Source: Verticillium longisporum
Lineage: Eukaryota > Ascomycota > Sordariomycetes > Glomerellales > Plectosphaerellaceae
Length of the DNA: 64,000 nucleotides
Assembly (NCBI GenBank): GCA_019188255.1
Contig: JAETXT010000003.1
Span: 1,364,001 to 1,428,000, forward strand
Reading direction: 5' to 3'
The notes under the pieces are model-generated. The model had not been told where the DNA came from and did not search any database. It was given only the letters and a program-made list of their open reading frames with translations. Position 1 is the stretch's first letter, and each line of letters begins with the position of its first letter. Below are positions 46,509-59,305 of this stretch, in pieces. The position numbers and the translations under genes are program-made.

Positions 46509-47285
46509 ATGTTCTTCGCCTCCGTCGCCAAGCTGCTCCTCGCAGCTGGCCTCTTCCAGTCCGCCCTCGCCCACAACATCCAGCTCCCCGCCCACGGCCG
46601 CGAGTGCTTCCACGAGTCTCTGCGTCGCGATGACAAGATGACCGTCACCTTCCAGGACGGCGACCGCGAGTTTGGCAGCGCCGGCAACCTCGACATCAAC
46701 TTCTGGGTACGCGCCACGTCCCCCAATGCGCCGGCCCGCCGTCGCGCTGCTTCCTTGCGATGGAAGATACGATCTAGCTGACCCACCCCCCTTTTGTTAC
46801 AGATCCAGAACCCCAGGGGCCAGTACGAGACCCAGCAGAATGGCATCTCCAACGGCGACTACACTTTTGACGCGAAACACGACGGAAAGTACACCTACTG
46901 CTTCGGAAACGAGCACTGGGGTGCCCACACCAAGGAAGTCTCCTTTAACGTTCACGGCATTGTCTACGTTAGCGAATCCGATGTGCCCAGCGACCCGCTC
47001 GAGAAGGAAGGTATGTGCAAACACGGGAGAGAAAAAGCGGTTCAGTCTGGGACGTGTTGAAGCTGACCGTGTCTTTCAGTCCGCAAAATGTCCGAGCTCC
47101 TCGCCCAGGTCAAGGATGAGCAATCCTACATCGTCATCCGCGAACGCACGCACCGCAACACCGCCGAGAGCACCAACAGCCGCGTCAAGTGGTGGAACCT
47201 GTTCGTCATCACTCTTGTCGTGGGCGAGGCGGGTTTTCAGGTCTGGTGGTTGCGCAGGTTCTTCGAGGTGAAGAGGGTGGTGTAA
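46509..47285 (+). CDS. EMP24: p24 family cargo receptor, Emp24/TMED2 type
   Basis: COPII/COPI vesicle membrane protein of the early secretory pathway. Three exons, 46509-46706, 46803-47010 and 47080-47285, give 203 residues. A signal peptide (MFFASVAKLLLAAGLFQSALA) precedes the GOLD domain with its paired cysteines (GRECFHESL and KYTYCFGNEH). A coiled-coil neck (VRKMSELLAQVKDEQSYIVIRERTH) leads to one membrane span (WWNLFVITLVVGEAGFQVWWL) and the cytosolic tail RRFFEVKRVV with the FF and basic residues used for COPII/COPI binding. The tail matches the p24-beta (Emp24/TMED2) subfamily best. Confidence 0.93.
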
Positions 47286-47986
47286 ATGTGAGCAGAAGTG
47301 AGTTCTCGAAACAGGGTAGTCTTTTATCTCTACTCAACTGCTCCTCAATGGAGCTACGACGGCGTACGACTGGGCTGGGGGATTTGCATGCCATGAAAAC
47401 GGCAGGGTCTGGGCCGAAATGCTTGGAAGGAGCGTGTATAACGGTTTCGATGCGCCATGGTCAACATCTGACTCTATTCACTTGCTGATGTCACGGGCGC
47501 CATGCCAACTCAGAATCTGTCATGCGTGATTGTTGTGCCTGGGTGATGCTGTCTTGATTCTGTTATTTGAAGCTCACTGTTTCCAAGTAACATCCCCTTA
47601 ACACTGCATTCCACTTGGTACCAGGTTCTCCGTAGAATTTCGGCAAAATAATGCCCAGCAATGACTGTTTTTTTTTATTGCACTGTATCTGACAAGGGTT
47701 GGCTTGCATGGGCTGAAGCTGCCACTTTGGCCTTGAAGATCGAGACTGCATTCGGTGCTAACGGGATGGTTCGATCACCAATCGCTAATCTGCGTCACAA
47801 TGTTCGGCTTTAGCTTTTGTATCAAAGGTAATAGCAAAGTCTATTTGAAAAGTATGGTATATTAATTTTGAATAAGCCATGATATACAAAGATGGTACAA
47901 GCATGTACAACATAGGGGGAATGCCCATCGCGCCCCCATCCCAAGTCATTACGCCATTACCTCTAATACAAACCTCGCATATTCGA
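47286..47986. other. Convergent 3' region of the p24 and Hsp78 genes
   Basis: 701 bp, more AT-rich than the flanking genes, including a T9 tract near 47670. It holds two 3' UTRs; nothing else seen. Confidence 0.5.
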
Positions 47987-50380
47987 TCAAGCGGAAGTAG
48001 ATCCCTCTGCTTCGGCACCTGCAACACCACTCTTCACCTCAAGTCCCGATCCATCCTCCTTAATAACCACTTCGGCAGTCTCGCCCATCTTCAGCTCGCC
48101 CCTGATGATGCGATCTGCAAGCCCGTTGCCGATCTCGTTGGTGATGAGCCTGTTCAGCGGACGAGCACCAAAGCGTGGGTCGTAGCCTCGCTCAGCGAGC
48201 CAGTCCCGCACGTCGGGAGACACATTGAGAGTGATCCTCCGATCATCGAGGCGAGCTTGTAGCTCGCGCAGGCGGATGTCGACAATATCTCGAAGGGCCA
48301 TCTTTGCGAGCCGCTTGAAAACGATGAAGGAGTCTATACGATTGAGGAACTCGGGCGGATAGGCGCTGGCCACAACGTCCATGACGGCTTTGCGCACGTC
48401 GGGGCTCACGTCGCCGTCTCCTGTTTCGGTATAGGGGTGAGAGGGGTTGGCTCCAACAAGAATATCCGCACCCAGGTTGGAGGTGAAGACGATGATGGTG
48501 TTTCGGAAGTCGACCTTGTGACCCTGGGCGTCGGTGAGATAGCCCTCGTCCAAAACTTGGAGCAGGAGAGCTGAGATATCGCGATGGGCCTTCTCAAACT
48601 CGTCGAAGAGCAAGACGGCGTAGGGTTTGCGACGAACAGCCTCAGTCAACTGACCAGCGTCTTCGTAGCCAACATAGCCAGATGGAGCACCAATCAGACG
48701 GGAGATGGTATGCTTTTCCTGGAATTCGGACATGTCGAAGCGATCGACAGCCGACTCTGTCGAGTACAAGATACCCGCGAGGCTCTTGCAAAGCTCCGTC
48801 ATGCCCCCACCTGATGGGCCCAGGAAGCTGAAGAAGGCTAGGGGCCGATTATCGCCACTGAGACCCGCTCGTTGAAGACGTACAGCATTCGACACCGCCT
48901 TGATGGCCTCGTCCTGGCCACGGACTGACGCCTGGAGGGCATCTTCCATGTGGACCAGCTTCTGAATATGGCCAGAAGTGAGCTTCGAGACGGGGATCCC
49001 TGTGATGCGGGACACCACAGCAGCAATGTCGTCTGCGGTAACCGAGTCGTGAATGAGGGAGCCATCCTGTTTGTCCTCTTCCTTGGGGATTTTCTGCTCC
49101 AGGAAGGGGATGACACTGTACCGCAGCTCACCAGCTCGACCAAAGTTACCCTCTCTCTGAGCAACGTCCAGTTCCACCTTTGCCTTGTCGAGCTCCTCCT
49201 GTGCGTTCTTGACGGCCTCAATCTCAGCACGCTCCTTTTCCCATCGGGTTGTCAGTCCCGATATCTCCTCCTGAAGTGCCTTGAGATCGGTCTCAAGCTT
49301 TTCGCGTCGCTCGCGGCTGGCGACATCCTTCTCTTTCCGTAGACTTTCCAACTCGATCTGGATCGTCATAATCTTCTGGTCCAAAGCCATGATGTCCTCG
49401 GGCTTTGATTCGTGTTGGAGCTTCAAATGACTTGCAGCTTCGTCCATCAGATCGATGGCCTTGTCTGGCAAGAACCTGTCGGTGATGTAGCGGTTTGAGT
49501 AGGTGGCGGCAGCAACCAAGGCGCCATCAGTGATGCGTACACCATGGTGCACTTCGTACTTGTCCTTGATGCCACGCAAAATGCTAATGGTATCCTGGTC
49601 ACTGGGTTCATTGACCATGATGGGTTGGATGCGCCTCGCAAGTGCGTCATCCTTCTCAATCTGGCGATACTCGTCCTGCGTGGACGCACCAGAGCACTGG
49701 AGCTCCCCCCTTGCGGGTGCTGGCTTCGGCAGGATGGAGGGATCAATAGAGCCTTCGGCCTTGCCGAGACCAAGGAGCGTGTGTAGCTCGTCGATGAAGA
49801 GGATGACTTCGCCCTCGGCCTTCTGGACCTCGTCGAGGACTTTCTTTAAACGTTCCTCAAAGTCACCCCGAAACTTGGCACCAGCAATTAAGGAGCCAAG
49901 ATCTAACGAGATGACCCTTTTGTTCTTGATACTTTCAGGAACGTCACCCCGAACGATTCGCAAGGCAAGACCTTCGAGGATGGCAGTCTTGCCTGTGCCT
50001 GCGTTTCCGATGAGAACTGGATTGTTCTTAGTACGTCGCGAAAGAATCTGGATGGTTCGCTGGATTTCTGAGTCTCGCCCAATTACAGGATCCAGCTTGC
50101 CGTCTTTCGCTCTCTGGGTCAAATCGATACCAAATTGCTCTAATGCTGGCTTCTCGGGCTCGCCTCCACCCATATCCATGCGGTGAGTGCCACCTGGAGG
50201 ATGCGGCCCGCGGCCTGATGCATATGCCCTGAAGGCGACAACAGGAAGGCGTTGAGCGCTATGGGTAGTGATGTCATTGAGGACAGCCCTTGACAGCAGT
50301 GGCCGAGATGATCTTGATAGTGGAGAAATGGTGAGCCCGAACCGCCGGGCGGATGTGATGAGTTGTCTTCGAGCCTGCAT
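47987..50380 (-). CDS. HSP78: Mitochondrial ClpB-type chaperone Hsp78, second Walker A motif altered
   Basis: AAA+ disaggregase of the mitochondrial matrix. Single exon, 797 residues. A presequence rich in Arg and Ser ([16 protein letters not shown], to about residue 55) precedes the Hsp78-typical [22 protein letters not shown]; the Clp N-domain is absent as in Hsp78. NBD1 has Walker A GNAGTGKT (125-132), Walker B VILFIDE (192-198) and paired Arg249/250. The middle domain spans about 320-440. In NBD2 the Walker A reads GPSGGGMT (521-528): methionine at 527 replaces the nucleotide-binding lysine and glycine replaces the usual Val525. Walker B LLFDE (590-594), sensor 1 TSNLGA and sensor 2 GARPLNR are normal. 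NBD1 also has ARRIQPI where ARRFQPI is usual. Likely impaired at the second ATPase ring; a divergent paralogue is possible. Confidence 0.93.
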   Translation of the reverse strand: MQARRQLITSARRFGLTISPLSRSSRPLLSRAVLNDITTHSAQRLPVVAFRAYASGRGPHPPGGTHRMDMGGGEPEKPALEQFGIDLTQRAKDGKLDPVIGRDSEIQRTIQILSRRTKNNPVLIGNAGTGKTAILEGLALRIVRGDVPESIKNKRVISLDLGSLIAGAKFRGDFEERLKKVLDEVQKAEGEVILFIDELHTLLGLGKAEGSIDPSILPKPAPARGELQCSGASTQDEYRQIEKDDALARRIQPIMVNEPSDQDTISILRGIKDKYEVHHGVRITDGALVAAATYSNRYITDRFLPDKAIDLMDEAASHLKLQHESKPEDIMALDQKIMTIQIELESLRKEKDVASRERREKLETDLKALQEEISGLTTRWEKERAEIEAVKNAQEELDKAKVELDVAQREGNFGRAGELRYSVIPFLEQKIPKEEDKQDGSLIHDSVTADDIAAVVSRITGIPVSKLTSGHIQKLVHMEDALQASVRGQDEAIKAVSNAVRLQRAGLSGDNRPLAFFSFLGPSGGGMTELCKSLAGILYSTESAVDRFDMSEFQEKHTISRLIGAPSGYVGYEDAGQLTEAVRRKPYAVLLFDEFEKAHRDISALLLQVLDEGYLTDAQGHKVDFRNTIIVFTSNLGADILVGANPSHPYTETGDGDVSPDVRKAVMDVVASAYPPEFLNRIDSFIVFKRLAKMALRDIVDIRLRELQARLDDRRITLNVSPDVRDWLAERGYDPRFGARPLNRLITNEIGNGLADRIIRGELKMGETAEVVIKEDGSGLEVKSGVAGAEAEGSTSA

Positions 50381-50852
50381 CGTGTCTGCGCAGACAAACG
50401 GTCAATCGACGAGAGATGATTGCGACTGAGAAGAGAGAAGAGTTCGCCGCGGCCCAAGCCAGCGCAAAGGAGTAACACGCGATAGATATCTTCACTGGCA
50501 GCTCCCTTCCTGATGTCACGCCAGAGCTCGAGCACCCCGGAGCAGTTTCTCGCACCTTCGCCCCGTAGCCCCACAACAGTCTGGCCTGGACCCAGAAAAG
50601 GCTCTTATCTTATCAGTCCAGAATCCCGGGCACCAGCCACAGCACCCCACTAAGTATGGCGGTGCGCGCCATGCCACACAGGGCTTAGCGCCAAAGGGCA
50701 GGTTTTCGTCTTCGCACACTTCGCCTAAGTGGCCCTCAAAAATTCGATTCGGCAAAACCGACCAGACTCACCTGCATCCACGACAACCTCGTCCCTTTCA
50801 CCCCCAACCCCTCGACGAAATCCCTCGGAAAGGACGACGCGATCCCCTCAAA
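50381..50852. promoter_or_regulatory. Divergent promoter region of HSP78 and RPL6
   Basis: 472 bp between the two start codons, the shortest divergent spacing in the window. It must contain the promoters of a mitochondrial chaperone and a ribosomal protein. I did not find a clear heat-shock element (inverted nGAAn triplets). Confidence 0.5.
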
Positions 50853-51843
50853 ATGTCGACCAAGGCGGAATCCACGACCAAGAAGTTCGGCAAGGGCACC
50901 CGGGAGGTCCCCGCCTCTTCCCAGAAGGCCTCCAAGTGGTACCCTGCCGACGATGAGCCCCAGGCTAAGAAGGTGAGTCCTCGATGACGGCAGAGATATC
51001 GCAGCGGGACAGCAACGGAGCATGCGGATGCGATCGGTCGGGCGAACGCGCAATGGATTTTGGGGACAATATTGGGAGGGGAGAACCGGTCAATTCGCCT
51101 GAGTGGTTGCGCGCGCGAGGCGAGCACTGCAAAGGTCGAATATCACGTCTGCCCTTCCACCCTCCAAAAGCGACCAACTTCAGGCGCTGCTGCGCACACG
51201 CACGAGACCACACGCATCCGCCGCTCCCGAAGCCTCCCCTCCCAGCACACATGGCAGCATAGACGACTAACACGTTTTGCCCACAGGTCCGCAAGGCCGT
51301 CCGCCCCTGGACTCCCCGCCAGACCCTCGTGCCTGGCACCGTCCTCATCCTGCTCGCCGGCCGCTTCCGCGGCAAGCGTGTCGTTCTCCTGAAGACCCTC
51401 GACCAGGGTGTCCTCCTCGTCACCGGCCCCTTCAAGATCAACGGCGTCCCCCTCCGCAGGGTCAACTCCCGCTACGTCATTGCCACATCCGAGAAGGTTG
51501 ACGTTTCCGGTGTCGACGAGAAGAAGCTCGAGGAGGTCTCCGCGCCCAAGTACTTCACCGCCGAGAAGGCTAAGGAGAAGGCCGGCGAGGAGGCTTTCTT
51601 CAAGCAGGGCGAGGCTCCCAAGGTAAGCCCGAACCAGTCGAAAATCGCGAGTCGGCAAATGGAAAAGAAATGCTCACAAATCGCCCACAGAAGAAGGAGA
51701 TCAACAGCAGCCGCGCTGCCGACCAGAAGGCCATCGACAAGGCTCTCCTGGCCAACATCAAGAAGGTCGACCTGCTCGCCAGCTACCTGTCCAGCACCTT
51801 CAGCCTGCGAAAGGGCGACAAGCCCCACGAGATGAAGTGGTAA
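50853..51843 (+). CDS. RPL6: 60S ribosomal protein eL6 (RPL6)
   Basis: Large-subunit ribosomal protein. Three exons, 50853-50972, 51287-51622 and 51691-51843, all in phase 0, give 202 residues. The N-terminus is Lys-rich ([14 protein letters not shown]... [10 protein letters not shown]). The KOW-like core is [55 protein letters not shown], the eL6 signature. The C-terminus [13 protein letters not shown] is usual. Intron 1 is 314 nt, long for this window; I looked for an snoRNA in it and found no convincing C/D boxes. Confidence 0.97.
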
Positions 51844-52465
51844 ACGTGCCACATCATGACGAACAACGCGGATATCCGGCTTGGGAAGGGTGTTGTGTGG
51901 CTTCGTCTTAAGGGGTCGGCGGCTGATGAAGGCAGGCTAGAGCTTGTAGAGGGACAAACGAAGATCCGGGCTTTCAGGGCAGGGCTGGTTTTGCCAAAAT
52001 GCATTTGAGAACTCGACGGCATCGGTCATTTGGCGTCTGTAATGAGGTTCTTCACAATCAACAACGAAGATAAAACACCCGGGCCCTCTGGTCGGTCGAA
52101 TTGGCATTTTCAAAAAGCAAACCAAACCAAAAGTTCCATGGTCCTCCTTTGAGGGTCAAGGGCAAATGTTGGGCTCGGCGGGCTGGCTGCAAGTCGGCGG
52201 TCGGTCCACGATACCCAGAAGCACACAATGCGAAAGGATTCTCGAAAGTTGGTTTCATTCTCTACGCTGCTTGCTTTGTGCAGCCCCTTGTTGATAGATA
52301 ACCCCACGCCCTTGAGTGGAGGTCCCGCTGCCTTACCCATGCTAGTTCTACATGACCTGATGACACCAACTTCGCCTGTCTCGCATCTGATGCTTGATAA
52401 TTCAACGCTTACTCACGTCACAGCTTGCCAATCATATGCCCACGTCGCCCGCCGGTCTTGGGCAG
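51844..52465. other. Convergent 3' region of RPL6 and the DPP III gene
   Basis: 622 bp without a supported gene; two 3' UTRs are expected. Confidence 0.5.
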
Positions 52466-54878
52466 TCAGGCTTCGCGATCCGCCCAGCTCTGAATCATGC
52501 CCGCCGGGGATGCCTCGTAGTGCTTCAGGCTAACCTTGCCTGTGGCCTCATCGAGATATGTGTTGGCTTGGTCGAAGACCTTACGCGGCTGCTTGTTCTG
52601 CAGGACAACGTTCCGGAGCTTGGTGCCCCAGAAGTCCATGTCGACATTGGTCATCTCCTTGTAGAAGGCAGTGCCCGCCTCGACGTCGGCGGTTGCCTTG
52701 TAAATGTGGATCTTCTGGAGGTATTTGCCGACAGCTAGAGATATTGGGGTCAGTCTCGGGTGGTAGCCATCAAACGAAAAGAAATATCAAGGTAGGTAGC
52801 ATACCGTCACGACCGGTAGTAAGAATCTTGGACCTGTCCAGCTTGATCTCCAAATCGGTCAGGTCGTCCTTCTTGTAATCCAGCACGCAGAAATCGTCTC
52901 CGGCCTGGAGGAAACACTGCAGAATAGAGAAGCGGGCTTGCGAGTGAGCTTGGCCCCATTTTTGGCTGCGAGGATCCCACATCTCAAGGGATACCAGGCC
53001 AGCGCGCGCCATCGACAGATAGGCGGCATACAGGACGTCACCAGCCTCGCCGTCCATGTCAACGCTCCCATCACCAAAGCCGAAGATTTTTAGCGCAGAA
53101 AACTCGCAGCCAAGGTACATGGCCACAAGCTCAGCTCGGCATTCCTCGTAAGAGGCAGCAAGGCTGCCAAAAACGGAACCCCAGGTCTGGCCGGGCTTGT
53201 ACCAAGTCGTCACAGGCTTGTTGGTCAGGGGGCTGATGGGAGGGTTCTCCTTGTCGAAGTTGAAGGTACCGGGCGAAGTCTCCTGGAGGAGCTTGCCACA
53301 TCCATGGCCCGTAAGCTCGTGCAGACCGACCTGGACCTCGAAGGCAGGGTCCCGGTATTTCTGGTAAACAGCAAGATCGGCTTCGGATATGAATGGAATC
53401 TTCTCGTTCGGGGCCTTGGCGCTGAGAACGTTGCCAAGAGACACGTTCTTGAATCCCTCGCTTTGACGGATGAGATCATAGTTAGGAATGTTGATACCTG
53501 CGGGGATTCCGGATCCACTGAAGGTCAGGACTTCCAAAGAAGTGAAATCTGGCGAGAGGAATTTATCCTTTTCAAACTCCTTACCCCAAGGGAGGAGTGG
53601 AATTAGAGCCGGGGCAGAACTGACGAGTTCACTAAAAGCCCGAGTTCGCTCCAGGTTGACGACTGCTGCGAACCCCTCCCATTCACCTCGGATGCCAGCT
53701 GGGTCTCGGTATGTCTCGATGAAGCCAATGTTCGACTCGACCATGGGGCCCTTGTCACGAATCCACTGCCTCTGGCTCTCCAGGAATGACACGAGAGACC
53801 CGTCATGGAAGGACTTGGCGTAGGCGGCATGCATCTTTGCCTGCGTCTCGTTGTCGCTGTTCTCGCCGGCCTTGGCGATATATTCGGAAATAGCCTTCAT
53901 CTCGGCAGCGTAATCGCCGTAGACAAGCTTGATTGTCTTGCCCTTCAGTAGGCCGTCCTCCACGGTGAACTGAGTGTCCTTGCCAATATCACCGCCCTCG
54001 TTAGGGATGCTGGTGACAGCCGAGGCAATGAGAAGCTCGAAGTTGCCGTCCTTGGCCTTGCGAAGACGGTTGTTTTCGGGCAACAGACCCTTCTTCTCCA
54101 TCCATGCCGAGACGGCTTCAATCTCAGACTGCGTGATGTCCGGGGAATCAGGGTAATATGTCGTCAGATGGCCCTTGTCTGGGAAGCCAAGGTGCAGCAG
54201 GCCAGGCTTGTCAGCGCTGAAGATGCCGCCATTGGTAGCCTTGTAGAAAGCCTCAGCCTTGGAGCTGGTCTTCGCCAAGGCGGCGAAGGTGCTTTCGTCG
54301 CATCTCGGAAGAAACTTGGAGTCGCCGAAGCTCTTATAGTTGCCGCTGTTGCCGAGGAACTGAGCAGCGTACTCGAGGAACTGCGTCAGTTGTGTCTCAT
54401 TGATTCCAGCCTTCTTGCCGAGGGCCTCCCAGTCGCCGCCAGACGAGTTGTGCAGACTGATAATCAAGTCATAGATGGCCTCCGACTCAGGCGAAACTTG
54501 TCTAAGGACAATGCGGTTACCAGCGAGGGATGCTCTGCATCAAGGTCAGTGGTGGTTGGCCTTCACGAAGCTTGGCAGAGCCTCATCCTGAAGCGTTGCG
54601 ATTCCCGCTCTCTCGTACCTGCTGATAAAGTGAGCATAACGCTTCTGCTTGTCGGTCAGAGGCTCAAAATGCTTCTCAATCTCGAGTCTCACAACGCTGG
54701 GAGGGGCGTCAGCCAGGTACTGCGCGAGTTCTTGGGTGTTCATGGTTGCAGTTGTGGTGGAAAATCTCTGCCAGCTGGCTCGTGTGTGAGGGAGACTGAT
54801 CAGGGGTCTTGTGTGAAGGGATGTGGAAGCTCTCAGGGCTCTCGAAGAGGGTAGCCTGAAAAGCATTGAAGAACGCAT
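52466..54878 (-). CDS. DPP3: Dipeptidyl peptidase III (M49 zinc peptidase)
   Basis: Cleaves dipeptides from the N-terminus of short peptides. Three exons, 54619-54878, 52805-54534 and 52466-52734, give 752 residues. The zinc motif reads HELTGH (at 53303-53321; HELLGH in animals and yeast) followed by GCGKLL, and the second zinc ligand region EECRAELVAMYLG lies at 53130-53160. The last exon completes the family tail (MDFWGTKLRNVVLQNKQPRKVF). The first ATG (54878) gives a 45-residue Arg/Ser-rich leader (MRSSMLFRLPSSRALRAS) resembling a mitochondrial presequence; an internal ATG (54743, MNTQELAQYLADAPPSVV) matches the usual cytosolic start. Two isoforms from one gene are therefore plausible. Confidence 0.94.
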
Positions 54879-57800
54879 GACAGTGACACCGGGAAGGAGG
54901 GGTCGGCGGTCACAGCTAAGGTTATTGGCTCTTGCCCAGCTGGATGGATCTGACTGCAGCTCGGTGCGATGCGTGCGGGCAGGTTCAGGCCAACCCAACC
55001 GCGTGTAAGCGGGGAAGGACCAGCCATCTTGATGGTCTGAGCGCCGATCATTGGGTCTGCCTTGTACTGAGGCTGAACACTTTTGTCTGACCTGGGTGAT
55101 GCAGCCCAACAGGAGCCACAGCTCGTGTCATTTCGGACAGCAAGGTGAGGCTTCTCATGTGCTCCAGACTGACATGGGTTTGACATCGGCCACTGAAGAG
55201 GCTGTTTCGATTGTCGGCGCACGTGAGCTCGGCCACCCTAGAGGATAGATAGTGTTCCCTTGAGTCACGTGATCTTGACGCGCCACAATGCAAGCTGAAT
55301 TGGACAATGCCCAACGCGGGGTTGCAGCCACTACCGAGGGCGAGATGTGGATGGCACGACAGCCTACATGAAATGCTTCAGTAGCATCACTACAAGGGGT
55401 CGGCTTCCTCGATATGACACCTGTAAAGCAACTGTTATACGGGGCGCTGTTGGAGGTACATGCGCTCTTTCGCTGGTACAAATAGGAACTCCTACGCGAC
55501 ATCACAACACCCTTACCGCCGTACCTGCAAGGCTTGCCAAGGTACGGGACGATCAAGATGCATGTCGACTGGAACGTGACGCTCCTAAACCCTCAGATGT
55601 AACGGCTGAAGAAAGCGTTAGGGCGGGCCATCGCGGCTGGGTGCGTCGGGCAGATCGCGAGCCGGAATACGTTGGGCAGCCATGTGTTATGCTCTGCAGC
55701 AGGCCGGTCGTCCGTCGCCCGTCACGCGAGGGGGTCCTACCAACCAGTTGAATATCCAGTAGATGAAGTGACCTTCGGCGGACGCACGGCAGATGGTCCC
55801 ATGACTGCGAACAGCCGTGGTGACAGGCCAGAGACTGGGTTGTTGACTGCGTCTGCCAGCTCACGCTTTGCCGTGGCATGAGAGCATGGTAGTATATGCT
55901 GTACGACGGATATTGCTGACGGTCAGCCACGTCAATGTGACCGGGACCATTCTCCGAAGGCTATTCAATCTGAGGCCTCGCTTCGGGAAAATACACGGTG
56001 GGATATCCGGACATTTGCCGATCTCTGCCTGCAGAAAGGGCCCAATGACCCCCAACAAGCGCCCTGCGAGACGGTCGAGCCTCCTGCGGCTCGAACCAAG
56101 ATAGGTTTGACGCAGGAGACCCGATGCGGGACATCATATACTGACGTGGTATCGTACATAAAACGTTTAAGCGGTGAGCCGTGTCGGCTTCCTATCGTGC
56201 TTTACCCTGAAAGTCCGCATAGATTCTCGTGTTTTGACGATGGGGCGTAGTGAGGGAACGGATTTGACGGATAAGAATATTCGTTGGTTTTGCGTGGGGG
56301 TCATTGGGGGCGAGGCGGAGGCTTGCGGAGACGACCTGGATTCCGGAAAGAATACCGCGACTCACGACACATTGATTGCTTGATTGGCAGCGTGGGAGGG
56401 CGCGCCGGGTCTCGCGGATTAGACCGCGACAATCTATGGAGAGGATGGGGGGTCAAAGGAGGAAAAGTCCCAGGCACATGAGACCAAACAGTCCCGCGTC
56501 AGAGGGCCCCCCCCCATTGCCAGCCAGCCGGATCCCCAGCCGAGCCGAAGCCAGGGAATGGGAAATGGGGCGTCCTCAGGTTTGCTCGGAACTCGTGACC
56601 TTGGTTCGAAGCCCGGCTGCAGGGCTGCGACAAGGATCCCCTTCCACAACATAGCCCATCTTGGGGCAACCATTAGGTCATGGTTGGCGGTGCTCACCGT
56701 CATAGGTGCACCGGCCTGGGCGGGCTCAGCTGTGTTAAAGGCTTGGGAAGGGGGGGTCTACTTCAACAAGTCCGGATTCCCTTTGCTTCTTCTTCGGCTC
56801 GGCTCAGTCCAAACAAAAGGAGACAAGAGAACTAGTGAACAATGATGCATGCGGCCAGCCGGAGACACATTGAGGAGGGTATGATGCAATGAAGGGATGA
56901 ATGCAAAAGTACACTGTGGAGAGAGTTTGTACTCTTCTGTTTCTTTTTGGCTGGCGTAGTGGACGTACAGCGACGGAAATGACCTGAAGGAATGACTGGA
57001 AGCATCCACTAGGTACCTTGGGTTTGTCTGGAGGCTTCCCCAACCAGCGGCACGTGGCAGCCCTGTTGTGATGCTTACAATCACCTGTTCATGGCCAGCT
57101 GTCGAGTGATGCGTCGTGCAAGAAACATGTGTATGGAGTTCGTCTCAGATACAGAAGATACAGCGGCCCATCGTTGACAATTCGGAGAATTGTTGCGTGG
57201 GATTTCTTGCCGGCCGCTGCATCGCCCCAAGGTCGCGTGTGATGAGCACACAGGGCAGCACATTCAAGTCAGCCGCAGACCCAGAACCCGGACCCCGATC
57301 CAGGCCCAAGAGCTGGTGACAACGGAACGGGGGAGTTGGGGAAACGAAGGCAACAGGGCGCGGTGCTTCAGGGGGGTGCAAACACAGCCGTGGCCCCCGT
57401 GTCCGAATACTTTTACCCCCACGCAGAACCACGCTACCCGAGACGGATGGGATAGGTTGCAGGGAAGAAGGCTTGGAAGCTGGAAGGCTTGGAAGGCGTC
57501 CCCCGTGATCCTTCCTGCACGCTGGGTTGCGCATTTGCCCTTTTTCCCCAGCGCCTGGCAGTGGCACCCTAGACCCCGCTGTATCATAGCAGATGCAGAC
57601 AGATGCAGCCTGCAGCTGCACCCCTCACTCATCCCTTCCTCCCTGTCTGCCCTGTCCGCCTTTTCGTATCAGTACTTGCCTGGCTGAGCCTGTCGATGTC
57701 CTTTCCCCCCACAATTGAAGCCCGAGCGAGGCGAGGCCTTCCAAATCTGCAGCACCCTGGCAGCAGTGCTCATTCTTTCACAGTTCCCGCCAGCCGCAAG

Positions 57801-59305
57801 CATCTCAGTTCGCCCCCGGCTTATCACCTCCTCCAGTCCTGGTTCCCTCTCTCTATCTTCTAGCCAAGCCGCGTCAATCGTCACGGGCGCTGAGTACATG
57901 TATCACGACGACGAAGCACACTCTGCTTGCCTGCCGTCGCCGTCCCCGTCGTCATCGTCAGATGCCTGCACCATGCTGCTGGTGGGGTACATGTACATGT
58001 AGGTAGTCGCTGAGCCCACGCCTCGGTCCAGAATTCCCAGGGCTCCAGGCATCAGACCGACTGTTTCTCCCACATCCTGGACTTGGGTTTCCAGTACGTG
58101 CCCGAACGCCATCTCCTAATCAAGTCTTCTCCGCCGAAAGTCCCCCAACTTGCGGAACAGTGTGTCTCAGTCGCTGGCAAACACCCTCTATCACGGCAGT
58201 TGACAGCTCAACCCCATCATCGGACTCTAGTGGCCGTACTTTGCTTGTTTGGACAACGAAGCAAGCAATGGAAATACTTGGTAATGTCTTGCAAATAGAT
58301 TGGCCCTCCTCATCACTGGCTTCCCCGGATTTCTTGCAGTCAAGCCCAATCAATCATACTTGTCACCGCCAGAACATTGAGCCGTCCGTCTGTTCGAGTA
58401 CCATCCACTCACCCTCACGCGCAGGGAGCCCGCCCCTCTGCCCCGCCTCGTCTCCTGAACATCCCACGCCGACCCCATCCCCGAAAACCAGATGACGACC
58501 ATACCCTGGTTCGAGTTGGGGGTACATGTGGCCCCTGGGGCGGTACCACGGCCTACCAGGCTGCTACTTCTGACACCCCCATCAGACTGGGCCCCCGGGA
58601 GCCCCGACTACGTAAGTGACCGGCTTTTCCAAGTCGGGGCCGCTTTGGGCGCTCATTGGGTCACTGGTCCAAACCCGAAAATCTGCTACTTCAGAATTCC
58701 AGCCACGACAGGGTCAACTTGTCTCGATCGATTTCCCCCCCTCCTCTTCTCCCCTAAGGTACGTAGGTAGGTAAGAGAGACAAGGGACCCGACCACAACC
58801 ACCGCACAGGCACAAACCACCGGAGCTGGTGAAAGTTCTAGCGAACGTTTTTTTGGCCCTACCCAGTGTTGTCACACCGGCACACCCTTCGCCCCCTGTT
58901 CCCCGGAGAGTGAAGCGCTTGGGGCGGCTTTCTCCGTCCCTTTTCTTTTCACGAATAGACCCCCTCCCTCTCTCCGACCCCGTCAGTTGCTGGTCATGCT
59001 TGCTTCACTTACACAACTATTAAAGCAACGGCGTTCCCACCTACGAGGCTAACTGAAGGACTTCTTCCCTCCAACGCCATACTGATTATACTTTGCGAAA
59101 GTCATCTCGAGCGCCCAATAATCTACTTCACTCGTCCCTCGACATTTTTTTGCCTTTAAGGTTAACGCTGCCAAACTCTCTGCATCTTCCCTTCCGTCGC
59201 CAGGCCTCAACTCAAACCATCAGTCTGAATTCGATTCAATAATTGCAAATTATTGCTCCAACGAGCCGAATTAAACCTCCCACCTTATCAGAAACATCCG
59301 GCATA
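54879..59305. other. Long intergenic region between DPP3 and gluconokinase
   Basis: About 4.4 kb, the longest gene-free stretch. No frame has a recognisable domain, and no tRNA, rRNA or intact transposon was seen. A GTACGTAGGTAGGTA motif lies near 58760. Sequence near 57300-58000 and 58800-59300 is C/T-rich, as expected for leader and promoter DNA. A B-box-like GGTTCGAAGCC at 56603 does not belong to a foldable tRNA. Confidence 0.45.

Noticed and set aside
50973..51286. Possible snoRNA in the long RPL6 intron 1
   Set aside because: A GATGAC near the 5' end and a CTGA at about 51107 are not spaced or formed as C and D boxes, and no rRNA-complementary guide was recognised.
56595..56625. B-box-like GGTTCGAAGCC suggesting a tRNA
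   Set aside because: The T-stem does not pair properly and no A box lies at the right distance upstream.
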